DNA of 41,843 bases. Source: Eubacteriales bacterium. Its GTDB lineage: Bacteria > Bacillota > Clostridia > Lachnospirales > Lachnospiraceae. The stretch lies in assembly GCA_030531555.1 (NCBI GenBank), contig JAUNNI010000019.1, forward strand, positions 1-41,843. Reading direction: 5' to 3'. Made by a program: the position numbers and the translations under genes. The notes under the pieces are model-generated. The model was not told the DNA's origin. It did no database searches and was given only the letters and a program-made list of their open reading frames with translations. This document shows, one piece after another, positions 33,210-40,626 of this stretch (positions are counted from its first letter, which is position 1; every line of letters starts with the position of its first letter).

Positions 33210-34598
33210 ATGGGTGATGTATATAGAGATATGGAATATTACCTGCGTATCACGAATCATATGATAAGCATTGGAACTTCGATACTGGATATGCCGCAGG
33301 ATTTCGTCAAAACCTGGGTTTCAGCAAGAAGAGAGAATGCAGGGGCAAGGCTTTTAAAAGATTATTTTGAAGCAGACTCCAGTCATAATCCTTCGGTCTA
33401 TATTGTTGACAGTGCTTATCGAAAAGATATGAGACAGGAGATTGAAAAACATAACAGAAGTGTGGAAGAAGACCGGAAAATAAAATATCTGTTTGTTTCC
33501 ATGGAAAATGGTCAGACTCTTTTAATTACCAGGGACAGGGATGAAAGAGAAATGGATCAAGTTATGAATAACATGAAAGAGAAGGGAATCCATGAGGGTG
33601 TTCTTTCGGAAGAGATACTTTATAACAATGCAGAAGGAAGTGTTATGAGTATGTCTGGCCTGAATGCTCTGGAAGCGGAACTTCTTCTCCAAAAAGCAAA
33701 GGAAAATGGAATTGCTTTATCGATTAGAGAAACTGCTCTGAATGAATTTAAAGTTTCTTTTAAAGAGCAGGACAAAGAGCAGATGGCAAAAATTACTACT
33801 TCTGTTTTTTATGATCTTTCGAAAGATTGTGGGGAACTTTACGGAATACGAATCACTTATCAAAAATCAATGGAGTCTCAGCTCCATAAAAAGATAGATG
33901 ATTTAAAAGAACCACCTTTTTATGTGATTGACCAGGATGGAAAAACGATTGGAGTAAGTGGCAGTAAATTTTATTATAAAGAACCAGGAAAAAAAGCATT
34001 GGAAGCAGATCGAACAAATCCGAAACACAGAGCAATGATGCATTATGTTGTAAATGAATTAAAAGAGCCTGTGATCTTAACATCAAAAGAATATAAAGAA
34101 TTGCAAATGACAAAGGAGAAAGATGTCTATCTTGAAAGATTAAGAGAGAAGCAGGGAAAAATAAAGTTTACGGAAGAAGAAATTAGAAGATTGAATCTTC
34201 ATGAAAAGAACAGGAATCTCTATGAACAGAAGCTGCTTCTTGGGAATCCACTTCAAGATTATGTAGAGAATCTTCTCAGCAATGATGAAGTTGAGATAGA
34301 TGAGTTTGTTCGTCTTAATCATATGAACGAGGAATATGATTTGAGCGAAGAAATCATCAAAGATGTCAATGAGCGTCAGGCAAGAATCAAGGTACAGATA
34401 GAAGAAGAACAACATGATCTGGATATGGAAAGAGAAGATGTTTACGAGATGGAGCTCCAGGAAGATAGAGAAGAAATCATTCTGTCAGATGACGATCGTT
34501 ACCTTTATGAAGACAGGAATGGTGATGGTATTTCAGATATCTATCAGGATGAGAATGCAAATGGAATTCCTGACTGGCAGGAAGAAGAAAGGGAATAA
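33210..34598 (+). CDS. Conjugation-associated protein with a C-terminal calcium-type tail
   Basis: 462 residues, mostly helical, with an opening (ITNHMISIGTSILDMPQDFV) and layout that may correspond to the PcfB/DUF3801-type proteins that precede virD4 in Gram-positive conjugation modules; this is a guess. The C-terminus has two acidic D-x-N-x-D-G-type loops (DRNGDGISDIYQDENANGIP, about residues 433-452), as in dockerin or thrombospondin-like repeats. Eleven bases before the VirD4 start. Possibly an accessory or relaxosome factor. Confidence 0.5.
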   Translation: MGDVYRDMEYYLRITNHMISIGTSILDMPQDFVKTWVSARRENAGARLLKDYFEADSSHNPSVYIVDSAYRKDMRQEIEKHNRSVEEDRKIKYLFVSMENGQTLLITRDRDEREMDQVMNNMKEKGIHEGVLSEEILYNNAEGSVMSMSGLNALEAELLLQKAKENGIALSIRETALNEFKVSFKEQDKEQMAKITTSVFYDLSKDCGELYGIRITYQKSMESQLHKKIDDLKEPPFYVIDQDGKTIGVSGSKFYYKEPGKKALEADRTNPKHRAMMHYVVNELKEPVILTSKEYKELQMTKEKDVYLERLREKQGKIKFTEEEIRRLNLHEKNRNLYEQKLLLGNPLQDYVENLLSNDEVEIDEFVRLNHMNEEYDLSEEIIKDVNERQARIKVQIEEEQHDLDMEREDVYEMELQEDREEIILSDDDRYLYEDRNGDGISDIYQDENANGIPDWQEEERE

Positions 34599-34608
34599 GG
34601 TGGGAAGG

Positions 34609-35673
34609 ATGAAAAAAGATAAAATTCGCAAAAAACCAAAAGAAGAGAAGATCCTTTCCGAAGAAAGAAGAAAAGAAAATCAGCGTTTTATGAACTATTA
34701 CATGGGAGCAGTAGCAGGAATCCTGGCAGCCTATGTTTTTGCATATACTGCATCAATCATGATGGAAGAAAACATAACTTTCTTATCGGCTTTTTCATTA
34801 TTCTTATCTGCAATGTCAGAAGGAGAGTACTTCTTTACCATGAACTTTTATGCCTTTGGTGGGATTATGGCAGGAATCCTGACTGGTCTTGTAACAGGAT
34901 TTTTCCTGCAGAGTGAGAGCAGTAGTAAATACAGTTATGATCCAAATGCGATTGCAGGTACTGGTGGCTTTATGGATAAGAAGCAGCTTAAAAATTATTC
35001 CTTAAAATATGTGGATGAAGATGTTTATGTTGATCCATTGACTGGGAAAGAAGATGAAAATTGCAATCCTAACATGATTCTTGGAGAAGGAGTGTATCGA
35101 TCATTGAATCCTAGAATTACGAACCGCAATAATAATATATTAATTATCGGTGGTTCTGGTACGGGTAAATCATTTGGCTTTATAAAGCCAAATATTTTAC
35201 AAATGAACGCAAGTTTTGTATGTACTGATCCGGCGGGGGAACTGGTACGATCAATGGGTAATGTCTTAAAAGAGAATGGATATAAAATCAAGATCTTCAA
35301 CATTGTTGATATGAAGCATTCCAATACCTATAATCCTTTTAATTATATTAGAGAAGAGTCTGATGTTCTTAACATGGTAGACTGTTTTATACAGAATACT
35401 ACCAATACCATTGATGGTAAAAAGACTGTGTGTGAGTTTGATAATGTTGAAGGTTCTACGGACTTGTTAGATTCATTGGGAGATAAGATAAGTGACGAAG
35501 ATTATGATAGATTAAAACAAACTCTTGATGAAATGAAAGAAGATGGATGTGATGCTGCGATTACATCTGTTAAGGTTGAATATGACGAAAATAGAAATCC
35601 TACAAAGGTAACAGTAGGGATATTAGACGAATCAACAGGAATCAAGAAGTATAAGGAATATAGTCCTAGATAG
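34609..35673 (+). CDS. Truncated VirD4-type coupling protein joined to a foreign toxin-like tail
   Basis: 354 residues. Residues 1-265 are a clear VirD4/TraG start: two membrane helices (about 33-50 and 78-102), DPNAIAGTGGFMDKK, Walker A GGSGTGKS at 181-188, DPAGELVRSM and YNPFNYIREESDVLNMVDCF. The family then continues with a conserved 'FWE...' and Walker B region of about 300 residues. Here, straight after NTTN (near 35398), the frame continues with an unrelated Asp/Lys-rich 89-residue tail (TIDGKKTVCEFDNVE to KYKEYSPR). The Walker B and hexamer surface are lost, so coupling is probably dead. The tail resembles the end of a polymorphic toxin; the next gene is a matching immunity type. Confidence 0.7.
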   Translation: MKKDKIRKKPKEEKILSEERRKENQRFMNYYMGAVAGILAAYVFAYTASIMMEENITFLSAFSLFLSAMSEGEYFFTMNFYAFGGIMAGILTGLVTGFFLQSESSSKYSYDPNAIAGTGGFMDKKQLKNYSLKYVDEDVYVDPLTGKEDENCNPNMILGEGVYRSLNPRITNRNNNILIIGGSGTGKSFGFIKPNILQMNASFVCTDPAGELVRSMGNVLKENGYKIKIFNIVDMKHSNTYNPFNYIREESDVLNMVDCFIQNTTNTIDGKKTVCEFDNVEGSTDLLDSLGDKISDEDYDRLKQTLDEMKEDGCDAAITSVKVEYDENRNPTKVTVGILDESTGIKKYKEYSPR

Positions 35674-35682
35674 GAGGAAAAT

Positions 35683-36057
35683 ATGAAACCAGAAACATTG
35701 ATATTTGATAAGGTTAGGAAAATCCTTCCTGATATGAGTGATAAGACCATTTTCTTTGTGGGAATAACAAAAACAAGCCAAGAAGTATATTTTTATTCGT
35801 TTATAAATGGTGAGGCAGTTCAATGCTATACTCTTGCAGAGCAGTATGAATTAGACGAGAATGAACTGGCAGAAGTTTTTTCGGAGATTGTTGAAATAAT
35901 AAAGGATTCTAAATTATACATTCCTGATAAGTATAATGTTGGAACTATTTCTATTGACAAGTCTGGAATAAAGCTGGATATGGGATACTATGATATGGAT
36001 GCCAGCGAGTATCGAATTCAGAAGGAATGGAAAAAGGATAAAATAGATTCGCTGTAA
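35683..36057 (+). CDS. DUF600/YezG-type immunity protein
   Basis: 124 residues, beginning ETLIFDKVRKILPDMSD and containing GTISIDKSGIKLDMGYYDMD followed by EYRIQKEWKKDKI, the arrangement of the DUF600 (YezG) immunity family, which neutralises C-terminal toxin domains of LXG/YeeF-type polymorphic toxins. It begins ten bases after the fused reading frame with AGGAGG. No complete toxin is visible in the window, so it appears as an orphan immunity gene or immunity to the short tail before it. Confidence 0.6.
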   Translation: MKPETLIFDKVRKILPDMSDKTIFFVGITKTSQEVYFYSFINGEAVQCYTLAEQYELDENELAEVFSEIVEIIKDSKLYIPDKYNVGTISIDKSGIKLDMGYYDMDASEYRIQKEWKKDKIDSL

Positions 36058-36103
36058 GCAATGGAGATGGAATTTCATCAGATTTATGGATAGGAGTGAT
36101 TGA

Positions 36104-37132
36104 GTGACAGAAAGAATAATAGAAATGATTCAGAGTGGAAATAAGGAACATCCACTTGTTAAGTCTTATATTGAAGGGTCAAGATTTTATTCTGATTTTA
36201 TTGACATGATGAAGTTTTTTGAAAATAAATTAAAAAAAGCTGAATATAAAGGTATTCAAAAGAAAGTTGAGAATTCATTTTACACGAGTGATGTTCAAGA
36301 GTTTCTTCAGTGCATGTGTGAATTAATAGTTATATATTATCTTTTGAGAAGATATTCTGAGAATAATTTTAATTATGAACCTAAGTTATGTGGTGGGTAT
36401 AATCCGGAATGCAATTTTATGATAGACGATATTTGCGTTAATGTAGAAGTTAAAACCCCTAATTATTCAAAGAGGATAGTACAAGAACAAACGGACAGTT
36501 TGAAAATATTTCCAGCGGAAAGAATCAAAAAACATAAAGAAATTATTCAAGAACTTAGTAACATAATTAGTAGTAATTCTGAACAGGATATTATTGTTGA
36601 AGAACTTATGCGACTGGATAATAAGCTAATGGATTACTTGTTACATTCTCAAAAAAAGTTTCCTAAGGGACAACAGTACTTTAATATCCTAGTTATTGCA
36701 TTAGAAATTGCAAGCGATTTAGATGAATGGTATTCCTATATTTTAGGAGAAAACGGTGTATTTACAGACAGAACATTTATTGATGATGATTATTCAAATG
36801 TTGATGCGATTTTGTTATGTACCCCAGTATGTGGAATAAAGGGATGGGAGAACTTTGGCAAGACAAATGTATGGAAATTGGAAGAAACGGTTAACATTTT
36901 ATTGCTGGATCCAAGAAAAGAACAAGAGAGTAAGGGATATTTCTATTTTGAAAAAGGAATAGATATTTTTGGAACATTAAGCAGAGCATTTTTATCCTAT
37001 CAGAACAATCTTGATAAAACAAATGCTAATTTATACTCTAATGAAGAAGGTAATACTGGTTTTGAGTATATACAATTTAAAGAATTGGATTTGAGGATCT
37101 GCTCTGCTTTTTTGCAGAGCCTAGAACACTGA
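36104..37132 (+). CDS. Putative PD-(D/E)XK nuclease-like protein
   Basis: 342 residues starting with GTG and preceded by GGAG. The segment PECNFMIDDICVNVEVKTPN has the spacing D-x(6)-E-x-K (Asp109, Glu115, Lys117), the signature of the PD-(D/E)XK nuclease fold, with a conserved Glu in CELIVIYYLL upstream (Glu73). A long helical section follows. I cannot place it in a named family. Its place directly after the immunity gene suggests a defence or toxin cassette. Confidence 0.5.
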   Translation: MTERIIEMIQSGNKEHPLVKSYIEGSRFYSDFIDMMKFFENKLKKAEYKGIQKKVENSFYTSDVQEFLQCMCELIVIYYLLRRYSENNFNYEPKLCGGYNPECNFMIDDICVNVEVKTPNYSKRIVQEQTDSLKIFPAERIKKHKEIIQELSNIISSNSEQDIIVEELMRLDNKLMDYLLHSQKKFPKGQQYFNILVIALEIASDLDEWYSYILGENGVFTDRTFIDDDYSNVDAILLCTPVCGIKGWENFGKTNVWKLEETVNILLLDPRKEQESKGYFYFEKGIDIFGTLSRAFLSYQNNLDKTNANLYSNEEGNTGFEYIQFKELDLRICSAFLQSLEH

Positions 37133-37156
37133 CATTTAAGCACTGTTAGTGTAAAC

Positions 37157-37232
37157 TTGGATATGTTCCCGTTTACGGAAATAGGACAAATCGTTTGTCG
37201 ATATGTTCCTGTCTACCGATATGGCACACAAT
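37157..37232. repeat. Tandem imperfect repeat near the recombinase-like fragment
   Basis: Two copies, about 42 bases apart, of a unit starting GATATGTTCC and going on with YGTYTACSGA: 37157-37188 and 37199-37232. The second contains internal inverted CGATAT / ATATGG-type symmetry. Similar repeated sites flank serine recombinase targets (res). No gene is seen in 37133-37261 otherwise. Confidence 0.5.
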
Positions 37233-37261
37233 GAGAAAGTGTTGTTATCCATACCATTTTC

Positions 37262-37465
37262 TCAAGCCAGTCCGGGACGATCCAAGTTGTCCGGTGAAAA
37301 TTCCCCAACATCCTGATAATTAAGATAAGTAATATCTGTTCCGTAGATTCGTTCTATAGCATGGCTGCACTGGTTGGCTTCTTCAATAAGGGTATTCATT
37401 ACGATTCTGGTATGACCACGACCGCCATTTGTCATGATACAGTTATAGATTGCAACAGTTTTCAT
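37262..37465 (-). CDS. Serine-recombinase-like N-terminal fragment lacking the catalytic serine
   Basis: 67 residues. It aligns with the start of large serine recombinases: MKTVAIYNC (usually K-V-A-I-Y-x-R-x-S), NTLIEEANQCSHAIERIYGT, and a final SPDNLDRPGLA, which recalls the conserved 'Y-S-G-T-N-F-D-R-P-G-F' end of that first region. The usual catalytic Ser region is replaced by IMTNG, and it stops at the end of that region. It may be a decayed recombinase or a small DNA-binding domain. Confidence 0.5.
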   Translation of the reverse strand: MKTVAIYNCIMTNGGRGHTRIVMNTLIEEANQCSHAIERIYGTDITYLNYQDVGEFSPDNLDRPGLA

Positions 37466-37574
37466 CAGTAATCACATCCTATTCATGAAATCTCAATTAT
37501 AATGTATCATTGAATCATTTACATGGGTTAGGAGTAATCCGCTATTTTACTGATAATATAAAAAAACAACATTG

Positions 37575-37603
37575 TTGATGAAAGAACGTATGTTTGATAT
37601 AAT
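37575..37603 (+). promoter_or_regulatory. Promoter of the 33-residue peptide with an internal SOS-type box
   Basis: TTGATG (37575-37580), 17-base spacer, TATAAT (37598-37603). Within the spacer lies GAACGTATGTTT (37584-37595), which matches the Gram-positive LexA box (GAAC, four bases, GTTY). LexA bound there would block the promoter. Confidence 0.65.
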
Positions 37604-37737
37604 GTGTGAGAGGTATTTTCCTCAGGGTGTTATCACACAGTGACGTGTTGATGGCGGTTCGCTTTTTTGCGGAGAGTTAATAGCTCCGATTACATAGAAA
37701 CTCGCTAAGAGAATCTTATGGAAAGGAGGTATTGTCT

Positions 37738-37839
37738 ATGCTTACTATTACAGATCTTATATCGGTGCTTGCATTATGTGCAACATTTTATGGTCTTGGA
37801 TATGTGCATGGACAGCATGATTCCAAGGCAAAAAAATGA
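37738..37839 (+). CDS. 33-residue membrane peptide, type I toxin-like
   Basis: MLTITDLISVLALCATFYGL then a short charged tail: one hydrophobic helix and a KKK-type end. This resembles small holin-like toxins (TxpA/BsrG or Fst-like) of type I toxin-antitoxin systems. AAAGGAGG precedes the ATG, and the 130-base leader may fold and hide it. The SOS-type box in its promoter points to induction by DNA damage. No antisense RNA gene can be identified by eye. Confidence 0.5.
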   Translation: MLTITDLISVLALCATFYGLGYVHGQHDSKAKK

Positions 37840-37875
37840 TCGCCGGCCTGAGAAACTGAGCGATCATTTTTAAAT
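37833..37875 (+). terminator. Terminator of the small peptide gene
   Basis: AAATGATCGC / GCGATCATTT around a 17-base loop, then TTTAAA. The left arm overlaps the end of the peptide reading frame. Confidence 0.75.
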
Positions 37876-37998
37876 GATTATTCTTTTTCAGGTGAACCGT
37901 CATCGGTAACACCCTTTTTATTATTGATATAATAACACTTATTATTGGGAAAGTCAAAATTACATTTTTTATCTAATATTTCTTAATCCTCTTGTCAT

Positions 37999-38754
37999 CT
38001 ATAAACGTTTTTCAATATTTCTCCAGCTGTGTGTTGAAAGACAGCTCTTTTCTAAATCTTTTGTCATGTCCTTCCAGAGCTTATATGGAAGAGTCATGGA
38101 AAGATAGTCTTTAATAGCTGCACTACGCTGAGAAATATCAAAAAGTCCCATGATGGCACATGGTTCTTCCTTGTCCATCTGTTCTGCTGCATAAACGATA
38201 GAGTGGCATGCGGCACCAAATGGAACAAGAGTATTGATCGTTTTACCGTTATAGAATCCCTGCATAGTGATAAGGGCAGACATCTGGTCTGCATTTGCAA
38301 AAATTAGTACCAGATCAGGAGTTCCAATTTGTTCCCATCTGCTAAGTGGTGCAAATACGATTCGAGGATATGCTTTATCGGAAAAAGGCATGTTCTTACG
38401 CCATTTCATTGCGACTTCTTCATCACAGAAGAATCGTTCTCCTTCTTTTACCATAGGTGGAGCATCCTCTGGAGCTTTTTCACCAAATCCCTGTGAAAGC
38501 ATGATATGGATATTAGGGTTGATTCTGGAAAATCCATCATCAAAGCAGGCACCTACTGCTCCACCGGCACAGGTACAGCCTTCTTCATCCATGGAAGTGA
38601 TCTTTCCTTTTGCTGCGGATATAAGGAAAGGTACAACGCAGTTTCTTTTTCCTGGTGCAGCTTCAAAATCACTTTTTGCAGTAGTATTTGCGAAAAAGAT
38701 GCCAACAGGTTCCAAATCAAGATGTAACATATCTACTAACTTTTTATCCATCAT
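37999..38754 (-). CDS. DUF169-family protein
   Basis: 251 residues with the DUF169 pattern: LEPVGIFFANT at the start, GKRNCVVPFLISAAKG, and cysteines in EEGCTCAGGAVGACFDDG. The ATG at 38754 or 38751 both follow AAGGAG. Family members are cytosolic, possibly redox or metal-binding, but no activity is established. Monocistronic. It sits outside the conjugation set and may be chromosomally derived cargo. Confidence 0.8.
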   Translation of the reverse strand: MMDKKLVDMLHLDLEPVGIFFANTTAKSDFEAAPGKRNCVVPFLISAAKGKITSMDEEGCTCAGGAVGACFDDGFSRINPNIHIMLSQGFGEKAPEDAPPMVKEGERFFCDEEVAMKWRKNMPFSDKAYPRIVFAPLSRWEQIGTPDLVLIFANADQMSALITMQGFYNGKTINTLVPFGAACHSIVYAAEQMDKEEPCAIMGLFDISQRSAAIKDYLSMTLPYKLWKDMTKDLEKSCLSTHSWRNIEKRL

Positions 38755-38785
38755 TTACTCCTTGTACTTTTTTAATAACCATATT

Positions 38786-39088
38786 TTACCAAATATTTCC
38801 GCACTCATCAATGGCAGTTATTTTTGCCAAATCTCTTTGATAAACTATTTCCTTTTTAAAAGAATCCAGATTCGCACAATCAAACCATCCACTTTCCGAA
38901 TCTATATCAAAAAGCGATTCATATCCATGGTAGGCAATAAGAAAAAGCCATCCTTCATAGGTAATGTAACCTTCAAGAATCTGACAGAGATCAAATAGAT
39001 TCTTCACAATATTTGGGTCTTTTAACTGTTCTTTTGAATAGTCAACTGTATTTTCTTCGTTGCCATAAGGTATGTAATAAGCCAGCAT
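38786..39088 (-). CDS. Hypothetical 100-residue protein
   Basis: About 100 residues, starting MLAYYIPYGNEENTVDYSKE, acidic, with many aromatic residues. AAAAGGAACA precedes this ATG. Not recognised. It has no signal peptide. It lies 31 bases before the DUF169 gene in the same direction and may share a transcript. Confidence 0.55.
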   Translation of the reverse strand: MLAYYIPYGNEENTVDYSKEQLKDPNIVKNLFDLCQILEGYITYEGWLFLIAYHGYESLFDIDSESGWFDCANLDSFKKEIVYQRDLAKITAIDECGNIW

Positions 39089-39203
39089 GATGTTCCTTTT
39101 CAAATGAGAAATATATATGGGGTTCTGAGATGATTATACCATTTTTGAAAAACATAGATAGACAATTCTTTTTATAGAGGAAAAAATGAAGCCATTTTCC
39201 TGT

Positions 39204-39210
39204 CATATTG
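39204..39210 (+). promoter_or_regulatory. CATATTG element upstream of the M15 peptidase
   Basis: Context ATTTTCCTGTCATATTGAA, 32 bases before the ATG. Confidence 0.55.
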
Positions 39211-39241
39211 AAGATAAGAATGACTGGAGGAGGGATCATAG

Positions 39242-40585
39242 ATGAGAAAGAAAAAAATGATGGTTATACTGTTGTCCTGTTTGCTGTTTCTATCCATTTG
39301 CGACAGTCAGGTATCTGCATCCACCCCGCCTGAAGAGGAAGAATTTGTCTGGGATGAAGAGACGAAAGATGATGCAGTGTATGTCTGGCAGGCCAATGAA
39401 TGGGAAAGATGGCAGGACAGACTCACCTTATCCGGGTTTATTCCGGAAAGTGCCCATGCAAAAGTAAATAGCAAGGTTAGGGCATTGGAAGGAAAGGTAA
39501 AAGAAGTCTTAGCAGATGAGAGAACATATGGATACGGGCAGGATAACGGCCTGCAGCATCCAACGGAATATACAGAGATCATCCTTGCCATGATTCAGGT
39601 ACTTGCACAGGATGAAGGCTTGTTCAATGATGGGGGATGTACCCAGAAAGAGTTTGATGAATGGACAAAGACCATGGGACAGTATGTTTCAAATACTCAC
39701 AGGGGAGATGAATGGACAACTGAAGAAAGCATTTATCAGATTTTTTTGAAATTTACTGCCAGTGGGCAGATGATGATTGACCGATATAAAGCCAGTGGAA
39801 ATGAGGAAAAAGCGAAATTTCCATCTGTTTTTGAGATTACGGATGCATTGAAAGCAGTGATTGAGGGAACGGTAATGCATTACAGGGCAATACCTAATTA
39901 CAGTCAGGATGCAGAAATGTATTATTCAGGAATGTATGTAAGATATACCGTGTCAACAGCAAAGGTATATGGGGAATCAAAACATAAAGATGATCTGGAA
40001 AGCTATTATGAAGTAAATGGCATTGATTATATTCCATCACCATCTTTTGCAGATGATGTCATTTCCATCTATACCGTATCTGCCGGATATGGGGATCTTG
40101 CAGGATTAAAGTCAAAACAGGAAGTACTTAATTATCTTTTCCCGAATGGAGTACCGTCATCAGAAAGTGAGATGAGAAAGTATCTTACAACAATCACTGT
40201 CCCAATCTGGAACGGTTCTGGGCAGTCAACCATGAGCCTTACCGTTCATAAGAAACTGACAACCATGTGGACATCCATCTTTAAGGACCTTACTGCCATA
40301 CGTTTTCCGATCAAACCAGGGGAAACTTCCTGCTACTCTTACCGGCAAAAAAATGGTGGAAGCGGTCTTTCGAGTCATGCGTATGGTTCCACTATTGATA
40401 TTAATTACCGCTCTAACCCTCAGATTCAGCCAGGCCATAATACAGGTGGTACCTATGCACCGGGAAGTGATCCATATTCAGTAACTCCTGAGGTTGTAAA
40501 ACTCTTTAAGAAATATGGTTTTGCATGGGGTGGTGACTGGAAAAGCAAAAAAGACTATATGCATTTTTCTCTTACAAAAGACTAA
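39242..40585 (+). CDS. Secreted peptidase of the M15 (VanY/DacB-like) type
   Basis: 447 residues. A signal peptide (KKKMMVILLSCLLFLSICDS) is followed by an unassigned region with a long helical part (about 70-270), possibly lysozyme-like. The C-terminal M15_4 peptidase contains LSSHAYGSTIDINYRSNP (H-x-x-G-x-x-x-D) at about 376-393 and DYMHFS at the end. The zinc-dependent D-Ala-D-Ala-type peptidase would open the cell wall during conjugation or growth. The plasmid's own SecY and signal peptidase could help export it. Confidence 0.88.
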   Translation: MRKKKMMVILLSCLLFLSICDSQVSASTPPEEEEFVWDEETKDDAVYVWQANEWERWQDRLTLSGFIPESAHAKVNSKVRALEGKVKEVLADERTYGYGQDNGLQHPTEYTEIILAMIQVLAQDEGLFNDGGCTQKEFDEWTKTMGQYVSNTHRGDEWTTEESIYQIFLKFTASGQMMIDRYKASGNEEKAKFPSVFEITDALKAVIEGTVMHYRAIPNYSQDAEMYYSGMYVRYTVSTAKVYGESKHKDDLESYYEVNGIDYIPSPSFADDVISIYTVSAGYGDLAGLKSKQEVLNYLFPNGVPSSESEMRKYLTTITVPIWNGSGQSTMSLTVHKKLTTMWTSIFKDLTAIRFPIKPGETSCYSYRQKNGGSGLSSHAYGSTIDINYRSNPQIQPGHNTGGTYAPGSDPYSVTPEVVKLFKKYGFAWGGDWKSKKDYMHFSLTKD

Positions 40586-40589
40586 AAAA

Positions 40590-40604
40590 GTGAACTTAGT
40601 TCAC
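40590..40604. promoter_or_regulatory. Palindrome GTGAACTTAGTTCAC, copy 3
   Basis: Same core as at 16123 and 28831 but with the flanks in reverse order (AAAAAA before, CGATTTT after). It begins five bases after the M15 stop codon and lies 23 bases before the next ATG. No CATATTG element is present here. Confidence 0.6.
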
Positions 40605-40626
40605 GATTTTAAAGGAGGCAGGATTG

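Noticed and set aside
34414-34608. Extension of the VirD4 frame to 34414
   Set aside because: It overlaps the preceding gene; the ATG at 34609 has GGGAAGG and begins with the expected basic tail and membrane helix.
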